A stretch of DNA of 64,000 nucleotides from Takashimella koratensis (lineage: Eukaryota; Basidiomycota; Tremellomycetes; Trichosporonales; Tetragoniomycetaceae). Within the stretch, counting starts at the first letter, position 1, and every line of letters begins with the position of its first letter. The translations under genes were made by a program, and so were the position numbers. This document shows, one piece after another, positions 47,569 through 59,900 of this stretch. The notes under the pieces are model-generated. The model saw only the letters and a list, made by a program, of their open reading frames with translations. It ran no database searches and had not been told where the DNA came from. The stretch covers positions 1,240,001 through 1,304,000 of the forward strand of contig BCKT01000002.1 of assembly GCA_003116875.1 (NCBI GenBank), in the 5' to 3' direction.

Positions 47569-48525
47569 TCAATCATCTTCCTCAACTTCCTGTACCGCTG
47601 GTGTACCTACCACGGAGCAGTACAACCTCCCCCAATCTTGCTTCGGCTCCGTAGTTCCCGTCGGGGCAAGAAAGATCACTCTGTTGACTTGACAAGTAGA
47701 CTCATCCAATATCATTGATGAAAGACTGTCCTGAAGGAACTCAAGCGAATATTCCCTGAGCTCAGGAGTCAACTTACTCCATGCGTTACGACGCTGATCA
47801 GGAGACATTGTGAGTTCCGAAACAGTGAGAGCTGGGCTGAACACAGTTGCTTTCACTGCACCCTGATCCTGCCATAATTCTTCGGGCAGGTCAGCATGCT
47901 CCGACCCATCGTGAAGTCTGAGGATGGTGCTGCGGTCTTCATCTGACTTGTGACCAAATCCCATACCCTCGAAATCAATGATGAATTCAAGAGCGTCCGA
48001 ATCAGATTCCCCTTCATTGGACCACTCGTATGATGTAACGTTGTCATTGTTTTCGATGCAATCGACCGAAAAGATCCACTCGTTGTATCTTTTGTCGTCA
48101 TCATCCTCGGGGCCCAGAGCGACACTATCCACGGTGACGTTGATGGGGCTCGCACTGGATGAGACATGTTGACGAGCCCAACCGAGGATCGGAAGTACAG
48201 TGGAGAGTGGGAACTCTCTGAGTTCGACTGGGTTGCGGTCCGCGGTCCGTACAAAACTGCCCATGACAATCTTTATGGGCCCGACCAAGGATTGACCATC
48301 TTCCGAGACCTCACGCTCAGCCAAGATGTTGTCATCTTCCAGATGGTTGTGGTTGAGGTGAACCACCCCACCTTCGGTCGGAATGGAAATGACATATCGC
48401 TCATCATCGAGTATGTTGAGCTCTGCCGTCTGCGGGAAGACGACCGAGAATCGTTGGTGTTGAGGTCGTTCGTCTGTCGGACTCAACTTCATGAGTCTAA
48501 AGCCGTTGATGATTTGCCTACTCAT
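47569..48525 (-). CDS. Tandem unknown-family protein, copy 3
   Basis: A single uninterrupted frame of 318 residues from ATG 48525 (MSRQIINGFRLMKLSP). It aligns with copy 2 along its whole length, with the shared core NPVELREFPLSTVLPILGWA, then YNEWIFSVD, ALEFIIDFEGMGF, ILRLHDGS, AWSKLTPELREY, VIFLAPTG and DWGRLYCSVVG. The protein is acidic, looks soluble and lacks a signal peptide. The two halves both contain strand-rich segments followed by a helical W-containing stretch, so an internal duplication is possible. No family recognised. It is divergent from the cullin gene, with only 242 bases between start codons; the frame is open further upstream but without a convincing earlier ATG. Confidence 0.75.
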   Translation of the reverse strand: MSRQIINGFRLMKLSPTDERPQHQRFSVVFPQTAELNILDDERYVISIPTEGGVVHLNHNHLEDDNILAEREVSEDGQSLVGPIKIVMGSFVRTADRNPVELREFPLSTVLPILGWARQHVSSSASPINVTVDSVALGPEDDDDKRYNEWIFSVDCIENNDNVTSYEWSNEGESDSDALEFIIDFEGMGFGHKSDEDRSTILRLHDGSEHADLPEELWQDQGAVKATVFSPALTVSELTMSPDQRRNAWSKLTPELREYSLEFLQDSLSSMILDESTCQVNRVIFLAPTGTTEPKQDWGRLYCSVVGTPAVQEVEEDD

Positions 48526-48767
48526 GCTTGCAAGTAGAGTAACTCTTGTCAATGGTAAGTGGGAGAGGAGCGCTTGCATCCTTGAGACAACCAGGCAGGT
48601 ATCTGTCCAATTCGCTGGCGAAGGATCACTTATTGCAGAACTCCGCCACTCGCGGCCGAGACTGACCTCCACCGGGGTGAACGTTCCCTTATCCGTCGCA
48701 TCGGCCATCTCCTTTACCACCAGCGACCATCCATTCTCTTCTGTCTTGACTCTCCCAAACCACAAAC
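48526..48767. promoter_or_regulatory. Short bidirectional promoter (tandem-family copy 3 / cullin)
   Basis: 242 bases between the divergent ATGs at 48525 (-) and 48768 (+). No TATA box or clear known site is seen. The spacing implies shared regulatory DNA. Confidence 0.45.
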
Positions 48768-51700
48768 ATGTCGCTCGTACTGTTACCCAGCACGTCGGAC
48801 GCGTTCACGACGTACAAGCCCAGCAAGAATGCGCACACCGATACGTTGTCCGGTGCGGTCAAAGGTGGTGTGTTGGGGGGTGACGTCCAAGCCTCGGGCG
48901 CGCGGGTTATCAAGCTGTTACCGAAACGTATGTCTCCTTTCCACCTCTACCATATCTCCTCCATTCTGCTCCCATCTCCAAGCGGAATTTTGCTCACTGA
49001 CTCCCGTAGGACCGCGGATTACACCCGACGCGCCGTCCCAGCTGTCCATCCTTCTCGACTCGATCGAACCGATCCTTTCCGGCCACCCGGCGTTCAAGCC
49101 CTACCATGCCCTCTCCGATCTCTGCCGCGTCCTCACCCTCGCACCGCAGTCAAGGGGAGCGGCGATCTACGCGCGCGTGAAGGAAGAGCTGGCCAAGAGC
49201 GTGTCGCTGCTCGAGAGGAAATGGAGGTCGTCGATCATGTCTCGCGAGGAAGGGTGGCTGTCTAGGCTAGTCGATGGGTGGAGCGAGTGGGAGAAGAGGG
49301 TGGTGAGTGGGGATCGCAAGTAACAAGATGATAGGTGCTGACCATCTACAGGACCTACTCTCATCCGTCTTCGTCTATCTCCAAGCCGCGTACATCCGCG
49401 ACGAAGGTGTATCTTCCATCCAGTGAGCTCACTAACCTTCAGGTTCGACCAGAGCTGACATATCCACAGCGAATGTGCAATCTCTGCGTTCAGGTCGGGC
49501 ATCTGGGGCAACGAGCTTCTGTTTGAAAAGACCAGGAACGAGGTCCTTGCTTGGGCCGAGGAAGAGCGAGAGTCCGGACGGTGAGTTGTATCACACAATC
49601 CAAAGGCTACCATTGACGCCCCCAGCATCGACGAAGCGGCACGCGTCACTATCCAGGCCGTCACTGCTCTCGCCAAGAAGCTCGGCGTCTTCGACTCACT
49701 CGAAGTACCTTACGTCGAGCTGGCCGACACGTACAATGACAACGCCGCGAGCCACCGCGTCGACCAAGTCAAGGCCGGTTCCCTAAATGCGGTCACCTGT
49801 GTTCGATGGGCGCTGGACAAGATCACCGAGGAAGAGTCAAGGGCACGGATCTGTTTGTCCGACGACGTGGGGGCTACAGTCCGCGCGAGGTTGGAGAACA
49901 GCTTTGCGGGGCATATGATCGATGATATTGTTGAGAAAGGTAGGTGAAGACTAGTTGGAGGGTCTAACGGGTTCAGGATTGGTCGAGGCGATGGATGCGG
50001 CCGAGAACGAGTCGCTTCAGGTTGTCTACACACTTGCGACTAGTATTGGAGGGTTTAAACCTTTTGTCACCGCTCTCCAAGCTTACATCGAGGTAAGTTT
50101 TGCCCCGGGTACACTGGCCTTTAAATCAGACTGACCAGGGAATCTTTCAGGCTCGACTCAAAAAACTTATCTCAGACCCCGCAAACGACCCGAAGATGAT
50201 CGATGGGACCCTCACGCTCAAGCGCTTTGCCGATGGAGCCGTCAAGACGCTATTCCCGACAGACACTGACGTCGACGTGGTTGTGGATACCAAGGAGAAG
50301 GGGATTGCACGACGTCGACCGTCGGGTCGATCAGGGGAGCAGATCGAGCTTGAGCAGGCGGTCCGCGATGGGTTCCGAGCCGGTATGGGCAGCCGCCAGA
50401 ACGCGCCTGCTGAGTGGCTCGGTGAGTCGATTGCACCTCTACTCGAGAGTTTGCGAAGAAATTGCTAATGTGATCGTAGCGAAACACCTCGATCTTGTCA
50501 TGCGCCGTGGGCAAGGATCGGGCACCGAGGCCGAGTTTGACCGCCTCTTGGACGAGATCATCGCCCTCATCGGATTCACCAAGGACAAGGACGTGTTCAA
50601 AGCGTTCTACTCGACGAGTCTTGCCAAGCGTCTCTTGCTCAGTAAGAGTGCAAGCGACGACATGGAGCGCAATATGATCTTGAAGCTCCAGAAAGGTGGG
50701 TGTCTGGAGCTGCCGTTGAGGAGTGTCCAGCTGACGGGCGTTTAGAGATGGGCGAAGAGTTTACGTCGGGTGATATCATGATGAAGGATCTGCAGCTCTC
50801 CGAGACGTGAGTCAGACACCTAAGACTGTGGAAAAGACACTGACTCAGTCGGGTAGACTGGTCAAGGCGTACCAGACGGCGCGGGCGAGGAACCCCGAGG
50901 AGTACAAAGACACAAGTAACCTCACCGCCAACGTTCTCACCGAATCCGCCTGGCCCTCGTACGTTTCTTCACTATTGTGCATTCCACATTATAGCTGACT
51001 TTGCTCTCAGATACCCACTGCTCAAGGACGGCTGGAACTTCCAGCTCCCGCCCGAGCTTCAAGCCTCGGTGGACGCATTCACCGCTTGGTACTCGACCCA
51101 ACACAAGAACCGTAAACTCAGCTGGCGGCATCAGTTGGGCTCGGTCACGCTTGCCGGTCGCTTTGATTCGGGTCGATACGAAATTGGAGTGAGCTTGTTC
51201 CAAGCTGTGGTAATGTTGCAGTTCGACGAAGCGGATGTTCTGGATTTTACAGAGCTCAAGGACCGTACAGGTATCGGTACGTCACTCGTGTTCTTGCTTG
51301 GACCAATATCTAACTGGGCGCAGAGTCGTCCGAGCTGGTTCGCACGTTGCAGTCCCTGGCAATGGGCCGCAAAGGTACTCGCGTACTTATCAAGCGTCCA
51401 CCTGGCAAAGAAGTAGAGCCTACCGACAAGTTTGCATTCAACAAGACCTTCTCTAGTGAACGTATCAAGTTCAAGATCAACCAGATCCAACAAGACCTGT
51501 CGGCCGAGGAGACTCGCCAGACCAACGAACAGATCGCAGTGGATCGTGTCTCGGTACTCGAAGCGACGATCGTCAGGCTCATGAAGGGTCGAAAGACTTT
51601 GACGTTACAGCTATTGATCGATGCGGTCGTCACGGACGTTAGTAAGAGGTTCCCGCCGGATGTCAAGGAGATCAAGAAGCGAGTGGAGAGTCTCATCGAG

Positions 51701-51879
51701 CGCGAGGTGAGTGGTTGAGTTGTGGATTGTAGCTCTATGTGGATTCGCTAACGCGTGATCTGTCTCCCCACCCTCATGGCGTCCTGGATCCTCTTCTGCT
51801 CTCTCCCTTCTCTTGCTTCCGCTTTCAGTTCTTGATGCGTGACGATGATGACCGCAACCTTTTGCACTACCTGGCTTAA
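48768..51879 (+). CDS. Cullin, Cul4 type (E3 ubiquitin ligase scaffold)
   Basis: Thirteen exons (48768-48927, 49010-49302, 49352-49422, 49470-49580, 49626-49939, 49977-50092, 50151-50421, 50480-50695, 50746-50806, 50857-50958, 51011-51276, 51324-51706, 51829-51879) encode 804 residues. Cullin-repeat helices fill the N-terminal half; the cullin homology domain shows FYSTSLAKRLLLSKSASDDM, MILKLQKEMGEEFTSGDIMM, GWNFQLPPELQ and RYEIGVSLFQAVVMLQF. The neddylation motif IVRLMKGRKTL places the Nedd8 lysine at about K748, and the protein ends RNLLHYLA, the usual cullin YLA terminus. The HYLA end and overall pattern favour Cul4 over Cul1/Cul3. Role: scaffold for Rbx1 and DDB1-type adaptors in the nucleus and cytosol. 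CSN4 of the deneddylating complex is also in this window. Confidence 0.92.
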
Positions 51880-52022
51880 GATCCATTTATGTATTTATTT
51901 GATCCCCTCTTTTAACGATGCCTTGGACGTGCCTGATTTCTCTCGACTGATTTCGCGATAAACAAACCTCTTCCACTCTTGACTTTGTAACAACCACCAC
52001 TTAGCACAAGTCGACACTCGCA

Positions 52023-55000
52023 ATGGAAGCGCCCTCGCCACTTCCTCGTGCGGGTTCGCCATCCTCCGAGGTCGCAGCGCCCATCACGGACTTTGCGTTG
52101 ATCGAGTCGCAGAAAGAGAACATCCGACCCCTGGCAACAGGCAGGTCCGCGGCTACCCTTGGAGCGCTGTTCGACAAGACGACGTCCTGGGAGACTCAGC
52201 GCGCGATCGACGAGGGTCACGAAAAGTTTAAGAATAAGATCGAGGAGGCGGAACGAAGGGATCGGGAGGGAGAGGATATGGTTGATGGTGTGCAAGATGT
52301 GCTTGATCCTTACTACAGGTGGGTGATTTGTTTACTCACCAGGGTATCTATGTAGAGGATCCTAAAGCTGAAAGTATTGGGCAGGTACACACTATTCATG
52401 GTCCAGCACTACCCGTCCGCTCCATCCGAGGTCCTCCCACTGCTAGAGAGCACCACGCGTCGGTTCGTGAAGGACGCACGGTATGGTCAAGACGCACGTT
52501 ACCTTAAATTGTGGGTGATGTACGCTCGTCTCGTTGAGCGCCGAGAAGAAGTTTGGGCGTTCCTCGAGTCCAAGGATATTGGAACGAACCATGCGAGCTT
52601 CTACGAAGAGTGGGCGACGGCTCTCGAGGGTCTGGGGAGGTGAGTGACATTCTTGCAAGGGCTACCTAGGGGATGGAAGTTGACCGGGGCAATAGAAAAA
52701 AGAAGGCCGATGATATCTACAAGCTCGGGGTTGCACGTCGTGCGGCTCCCCTGGAACGTCTCAAGTCTCGACACCAAGCTTTCCTTGCACGGATAATGGC
52801 TCCTCCATCCGGGGAGGTGCCCGACGACGAGCCCGTGCGCGCTCCTGCCCGCTCGGCATTGGGCGGCGGTGGAGTCGCGCCATCCCAGCAGTCGATCTCA
52901 GGAATGGCCGCGACGACCCCCGCGCAGACCCGCGTGTCCAAGGGCCACAACGGCTCAAAGATGGCCGTGTTCTCGGACCCCGACGCGAAGGCTGATGCCG
53001 GCGAGGGAGATCGCGCGTCGGAATGGGCCGACTTTGGGACAAGGGACGGGAGGAGGAAAGAGAATGTCGTTGAAGCGACACCGTGGAAAGGAGAGACGTT
53101 GCCTCAGAGCGCAAGCAAGCGGGTCGCACCGAGGACTCCCAAGATGGAGGTGTTCCGTGACACGGTGAGTACCGACTACTCAGCTGCCTCGGTGCAGCGA
53201 ACGCGAGCTGATGTCGACCTTAGGGCGACGACAACGCCGTGCGAACATCAGAGGAAGCCCTGGGTGGTCTGCGCAAACAGCCTCAGTCTGATGCCGAGGT
53301 CATCCGTGCTAATCCTCTGAGACTATTCGACACTAACGGCCTTTCCACCGACATCCCTTCCCTCCCTGCCCCTCCTAGCGCCCGCAAAGCCAAGCCCGCA
53401 TCCTCTTCATTCAAGCGGAAAGCCAACCCCACGGCGTCTGGCTCGGGCGCAGGCTTCACCCCGATCCCGTGGACGTGCCCAACCGGAGGACCAGAGTCCG
53501 TCGACAGCAAAGGCAAGATCGAGCGCAAAGCGTTCAACTGGGACGCGGTGTACAAGGGTGGCGAGGAGTGGAGCTTTGAGGAGATCAGAGCGAGGACTAG
53601 GGGTTTGCTGGGCAAGGAAACGAGGGGACAGGTCCAGGATTGGGAACGAGCATGGCACAAGCCTGGTTGTGAGTAGGACCTCTGGGTTATGTCTTGAACC
53701 ATTACTGATGAGCCTTCAGCGTCCACGCCCAAGGCTCCCGAGAAGAAGAAATCCATGCCCTCGCCCACGGTCAATACCAAGCTTGCCAACGAGGAGATCA
53801 TGGGCCTCTTCAATCAGACGATCCACGGCGGGAAAGTCCGCGCCGCTGATAGCGACGACGAGGACGACTCTGGTTCCTCCGACGACGAAGATGAGAACGC
53901 GCCTCATGCCTACCCCACCCCTTTGCCTGCTCGGGGCCAGCCGGCCATGCTCGCTGCGACTCCCGGTGCAGCCGTCCCTCCTACCCCGACCCCCGCGGGT
54001 TTCAGAGGTCACCCCGGACGCATGTTCGATACCGCCTCGTCGTCGCACCCGCCTGTGTTCTCGGACGAGAACGCGCCTACCCCGGCTCAGTCAGCGCGGA
54101 AGATGAACATCTTCACAGGGGAGAGCGACGAAAACGCCGCCGTGCCTCCCAGTACCGGCAAGCGCAACGTCTTCAGTGCAACGCCCGCGCGCACCCCTCT
54201 TGCGCCATCGTCTTCGTCCAAGGCCCGACCGTTTGGTGTCTTCTCAGAGGACGCAGAGAACGCAGAGAACGCCGACGCAATGGTCACTCCCGCGCCGAAA
54301 CCCCGCCGGCCACTTGGCGCAGTCAACGTATTTGCTACCCCTGCAGTAGCTGATCGCCAGGCTCCGTCTCAGCCTGGCTTTGGCGCCATCGTCGAGGAGA
54401 ATGAGGCGGAGGGAGAAGCTGCCGCTGAGCAAGGCGGCAACGAGGTCGTTCGTGAAGAGGACGAAGAGCAGCTCATTCACCAGCTTATGGAGGAACACGT
54501 CAACATCAACGACCAAGATGACGACGATGAGAACAGGTATCGCCACGGTCGACCTATGCGTCGTATTCCCAATGTGTTTGACATGATGACGCCCATCACG
54601 GAACGGACGTGCGAGTTCACATCGGTGATGACTGGCCGGTCGAAAGCGCGTAGCAGCGTGAGCAGCGAGTACGATGGCGATGCGGCGATGCTCGTCCCGG
54701 ACTCGGCGGAGTCGGCACTTCCTTCGGTCGTGGAGGAGGAGGAAGTTGGCGCGTCTGTGGCACAGGGACAGGCGAGCGCAAGGTCGAGCGACGCACACGA
54801 GGTCGAGACTGCGGGAACAGATAGTGACTTGACCAGCCCAACGTTCGATCGGTTCCCTGAGGGACAAGGAGAAGAGGCGCCGTTCCGACTCTCAGACGGG
54901 TTCACGATCAACCATGACTTGCAGGATGGACTGACGACGAATATGGCAACTGTGCATATCGTTGATCGATCGATTACTCCGGTGGGGGCACGCGACGCCT

Positions 55001-56437
55001 CTGTCGTTGAGCCGATCCCAGAGGCTCTCGAGGTCGGCGATGCTGCCGGCGTGCTCACGAACCCGTGCAACCCTGCCGACGACGCGGTGGTCGACGCTCT
55101 CCTTGCACTTGTGAACCCCCCGGTCGCTGCGCTCCCTGGTTTCATCGACATGCGAACTACCCAGTCGAACCGGCTTGACGCGCTGCAAAAGGACTCGCGC
55201 GCTCGGGTCCGCCGAGCTAGTACGAGCTCCAAGTCTGCTGCAGCTGAGGACGGGACTGTCGTGGATATCGGCGGGAGGGCGTACGAGATCCGCGATAAGC
55301 TCGGAGAAGGCGGGTACGGGGCTGTTTTCCTTGGTGTTGATGTGGCGGCGCGTGCCGAGGCCGAGGCTCGAGACGACGCGGACAGCGATGAGGATGAGGA
55401 TGAAGATGATGACGAGGACGCAGGGAAGAGTCTTGTTGCGATCAAAGTCGAGAAACCGGCGTCGGTTTGGGAGGCTGTCGTGCTTGATCGTGTCCACGCG
55501 CGACTAAACGCTGCGCTTGTCGATTCGGTGATCCGGTCCCGCGGGGTGTGTGCGTACAACGACGAGTCGTTCCTCCTCCTGGACTATTCGGCACAGGGCA
55601 CGCTCCTCGACGTGGTCAACAAGGCCGTCCAGTGGGGAATCTGCCCCGGAACCTCTGGCGGTCCTTCGACTCCCGACGAGCTTCTCGCCATTTTCTTCGC
55701 GATTGAGATCCTCCGACTCGTTGAGGGCCTGCACGACGCGGGTTTCATCCACGGCGACCTCAAGATCGATAACTGTCTCGTCCGACTCGATGCTGTCCCG
55801 GGGGGTAAAGACGCCTGGGGGGACAGGTACGATCGGACCGGTGCTCACGGCTGGTCCTCCAAGGGCGTGAGGCTCATTGATTTTGGTCGAGCAGCGGATC
55901 TAGACCTGTATCCGGCCGGCCGAGAGGGACAGACGTTTGTTGCAGACTGGAAGACGGACGAGAGGGATTGCGTCGAGATGAGAGAAGGGAGACCGTGGAG
56001 TTATGAGACGGATTACTTTGGGTTGGCAAGTATTTGTTATTGCCTGTTGTTTGGAAAGTATATCTCCACCACCGAGGTAGCTGCTTTGGGCCCCGAGTCG
56101 TCGACGAAGCGATACAAGATCGACACGCCACTGAAGAGGGTAAGTCTGAGTTAATGAAACGTTGTCGCAGACTTGTTGGAGTTTAGTGAGAGATGCTGAC
56201 ACCGCTTGGATCATATAGTACTGGCAAACCGAACTATGGTCAAAGCTCTTTGAGGCTCTACTCAACCCACGATCAGTCCGCCCCGACGCTTCATTACCGA
56301 TCACATCGGAACTGGGTCAGATCCGACAAGAGTTTGAGTTGTGGTTGGAGGAGAATTGCCAAAAGGGTGGGAAATTGTTGAAGCCGATGTTGAAGCGGAT
56401 CGAGTTGAGGTCGATCGAGGCGAGGGCCAAGGTGTGA
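52023..56437 (+). CDS. BUB1: MadBub spindle assembly checkpoint kinase (Bub1/Mad3 undivided)
   Basis: Six exons (52023-52318, 52385-52639, 52696-53164, 53224-53668, 53720-56139, 56219-56437) encode 1367 residues. An N-terminal KEN box (ESQKENIRPL, K31-N33) precedes the TPR domain (WETQRAIDEGHEKF, YLKLWVMYARLVERREEVW, FYEEWATALEGLGRKKKADD). A second KEN (RRKENVV) lies at 305-307. The GLEBS Bub3-binding motif is GGEEWSFEEIRAR (about 452-464). Conserved motif 1, MMTPITERTCEFTS, is at about 777-790 and is the Mad1-binding phosphosite region in Bub1. The kinase has a Gly loop LGEGGYGAVF (1016), VAIKVEK, catalytic HGDLKIDN (1166) and DFG (1209), so it should be active. Role: kinetochore checkpoint signalling and APC/C inhibition. 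The next gene follows on the same strand; the cullin ends 143 bases upstream. Confidence 0.95.
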
Positions 56438-56950
56438 GGCGCTACAAGGCGCCAAGCTTCTGCAGGGGGGGACCAGGTGAGGCTTGAGATTGTTTCATGA
56501 CTTGTTTCGACTAGGAATCTGTTTGCATTTGTTCCAAGTCTGTGATATCCTTGTGTTCTTTGTTTCATGCTCAGTCTCCTTTTCGTATCATTCACCGACC
56601 AATGACATGCACTGTTGCCTGTGATACAGTCTCATGCACCGACCGACCTGGTTGTTGTGACCGGCTTTGACCTGAATGCCAACTTTTACCCCGCCAAACT
56701 GAGCCCTGTCGTCGCGTAGTTTTCTCCGCCCTGACTCTGGGCTATGACGGGATCGCCATTTCATCCTCCCCTACGACCCAACAACCCATTCATTCATATC
56801 AACAACAACACTTACCTCACCACCTCACCCACATCCTCTCCCCTTCGACCGCGCCCCCTCCACCCTTCCCACTACGCTCTTCGCTTCCTTCCTCCCGCCT
56901 CGCTTCCCCGCCTCACTTCTCGCTCCCTACTTTACTCCACTCCACTCGTC
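56438..56950. other. Intergenic region upstream of AVL9
   Basis: 513 bases. The last 200 are a C/A/T-rich leader. An ATG at 56744 is in frame with the AVL9 ATG at 56951, but the 69 residues it would add are low-complexity Pro/Ser/Leu. No separate gene seen. Confidence 0.5.
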
Positions 56951-59900
56951 ATGTCCGACGCCAACCCCCGGTGGTCATCCGTCTCCGGGGTGAGCTATGA
57001 AGAAATCGGCTTTGATGATCCTTCTTCCTCCCCTTGGTCAGCTCCACCCCCTCCCTCGGTGTTACCTCCCTCCCACCCAGTCCCGGCTTCAGGCTCAGGG
57101 CGCGCGACGTACTCTCCTTCTCTACGCGATCCGTCTACGCCGTCGCTCGGAGTCGGATCCGCCCCAGAAGGGCAGTACTTTGTAGGCGACCAACTTCCGA
57201 GTCAACTCGCGTACTCGCCAATTACAAGGACGACGACGAATACACAGAGCGAGGGTCAGATTGTGGTCGGTGTTGCACTAGTGGACTTTAATCATCTTGT
57301 CAGTTGCGCAATGTCCGGAGGTAGGGGGAGGGGGAGGTGTAGATCGGCTCAAAAGGTTGAAAGAGTGGAGAGCGTCGTGAGGTCGTGTCAAGAGTAGATC
57401 ATTCAGGCGATAGAGCCCGCCAAGAGGATACAGCGTGTCAAGTGTGAGAGATTGATCGCTGACGCTGAGTTATGAAACCCGTCTTGACCAAACTAGATCG
57501 GTCCCACCGTCGAGTTTGCTTACCCGCCCTCTCTCCAAATCGCCATCCGCGAAGACGAGTCACTCTCCAAGATCCTGCCGTTCCTCGCACTCCCAGACGG
57601 TGCACACCTGGTGTGTTTGAGCTGCGGCTCCATCATGTGCATCATGTGCCTTTCTACACCTACACCTGCATGCCAAGCCTCAGACCGCTGCACTGCTGCT
57701 ACTTTTGCTAACGTTGTTCCAACCTACAGAGTGAAGAAGACTACTCGTATTTTGTAAGTCCAACATTCACCCCACTTCTCTCGTAGCGTCATGCTTACCG
57801 AGCGTAGCACTGCACGTACAAACCTAAAGATGGGGACGACGAGGATATCGACGTTCCTGCCAACACGACGCTCTTTGGTATCTCGTACGTCTGACTCCCT
57901 AAACTCATCACTACCTTAGGACGTGTTCGTCTTATGATCTAGATTTGCTGACCTTTCACGTCTAGGTGTAATCGACAAATCGCGTCTGCAGATCTGTTGA
58001 AGAAAACGAGCGATGTGACGCGGAGTATGGTCCAAAAGGCCGTCGTCGTGATTGCGTCTCAACCCGTCTTTGTACGTTGTCCAGATCTTCGCTATGACCT
58101 CTGCTATTACATTGACTGACGCGAGATAATCTAGGGGCCGATTCGAGACAGACTGGGCGTGGTGACGCGTGCTTTCTTCGCCCAGAGGTGAGTGATAGTC
58201 ATGATGATCGCGGAATAGAGTAGCTCGCTAACCATGGCGCTTGAGGTAGAGACTTTACCCAGATGGATATCCTTGAAGACTTCTACACCAGTCTCGAAGC
58301 AAGTCTTCAAGACAAAAGCGGGGAGAACGCCATTTACATGGGTGAGCACGAATATCGACTGTTTCAAATCTCACCGTGACTAGTTGGATCAATGTTGACG
58401 ACTGCTATTTCTTTGGCTTATAGGGACAAGTCTACGCGAGCTTGTGCACAAGTTTCGACACAAGACGCTAATCTTGCTCAAACTGCTCATGTTGCAGAAG
58501 AGGGTCAGTTCATCTTCTTTTACCTCACGATATTTCTCTGTAATGAAGGCTACGGACCACTGACGTGGTCGATTCCTCCAGATCATGTTGTTTGGATACC
58601 CAGTTGAGAAGCTGTGTACCTACCAATACTCGCTCATCTCACTCATGCCTGGTACGTTTACCCCCCGACCACCCCATCGATTCGTTTCTTACCCTTTACC
58701 AGGCCTCCTCATGTCGCTCCGAGACTGCGGCGATCCTGAATTAGATATCCGAAAGACTAAAGCGCGTCCTACGTCGTTGCGTACCAGCGACCGCGGCAGT
58801 CTTCTTCGCTACATGGGTTTGCGTGAGTGTCAACTGCTGGATGCAGAAGCCTTGAAGTGGCTGACATTATCTTGGATTGGGATCTACCAGCGCTGCACGT
58901 GTTTGGGAAAGATGCGTTCTTCCAGCCTTACCTACCCCTCCAACAAATGGACCTGCTGTACGCCAAGTCGTGGTTGGTAGGAACGACGAACCAGATCGTC
59001 ACACAGCAGAAGGAGTGCAAGTACGATCTTCTGGTGAACGTGAGTTATTGTCCAGCTGATGTTGCTCTATGGAAAAGCACAAGCTAATGATTCGTCCAGA
59101 TCGATAACAATACGTTCGAATTTGCCGACCCGAAGACGGAACGACTGGTCGCGCTCACTGCAGCTGACCGGAAGTGGATGGACGATATCGTCAAGACGGT
59201 AGAAGATAGCTGGAACACTGTGAGCTCCTTTTCCCTTTCTATGAACAAACTTGAAATAGTAACTGACGATACGTAGCCTGAAGGAGAACGCGCAGAGTGA
59301 GTCCAACAAGGATAGTTGGATAAGGGATCAACGAGGCTCGAGGCTAATGATGGTGTAGGTTCCAAGGGAGCGACGATGATCTACGTGCTCGATTCGAAGA
59401 GTACATCTGCGCCGCGCTGTCTTCTGTCAAGTACGCCGATTTCATCACCAAGGGCAAAGCGAGCGATATCGCCATTGTCGGCGTCGGTGAGTCTTCTTAT
59501 GACCCATCCAGGAGCGATGAAATGGTGGCTTGTAAGAGATCTCATGGCTGATATTGTTCGAAATCAGGAGGCGAGGCCAACCCGCTCAGCTCGTTCTCGG
59601 AAGCTTGGGCAGCGTCGTTCCGCTCTACTGCGGCGTACGAGCTTTGGGACGCCTGCACGGACCCGGTGCTGTTTGATCTCTGCGAGCCCAGGTGAGTTGG
59701 TTGCACCGTATTGGTGGAGTAGTCACGCTGATAGGGATAGACATCCGTGTGATGGCAAGGTCAATGCAGTGTCTGATATTGGGATTCGACTAGCTGGTGA
59801 ATGAACTTGTCAAGTGCTTCTGCCTTCATAGCTTTTGGAACAACACTGACACCTTTGTCAATTTTTCGTTGTTGATCTCTCATCAGAGGGCCTTCACGAC

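Noticed and set aside
54477..55559. Long minus-strand open frame (360 residues) opposite the MadBub gene
   Set aside because: It is Ser/Ala/Thr-rich antisense of a highly conserved coding exon, with no splice structure or family resemblance.
58801..58980. AVL9 exon continuing through 58823-58890 without splicing
   Set aside because: Reading through shifts out of the FGKDAFFQPYLPLQQ frame; a GTGAGT...CTGAC...CCAG intron from 58823 to 58890 restores the conserved sequence.
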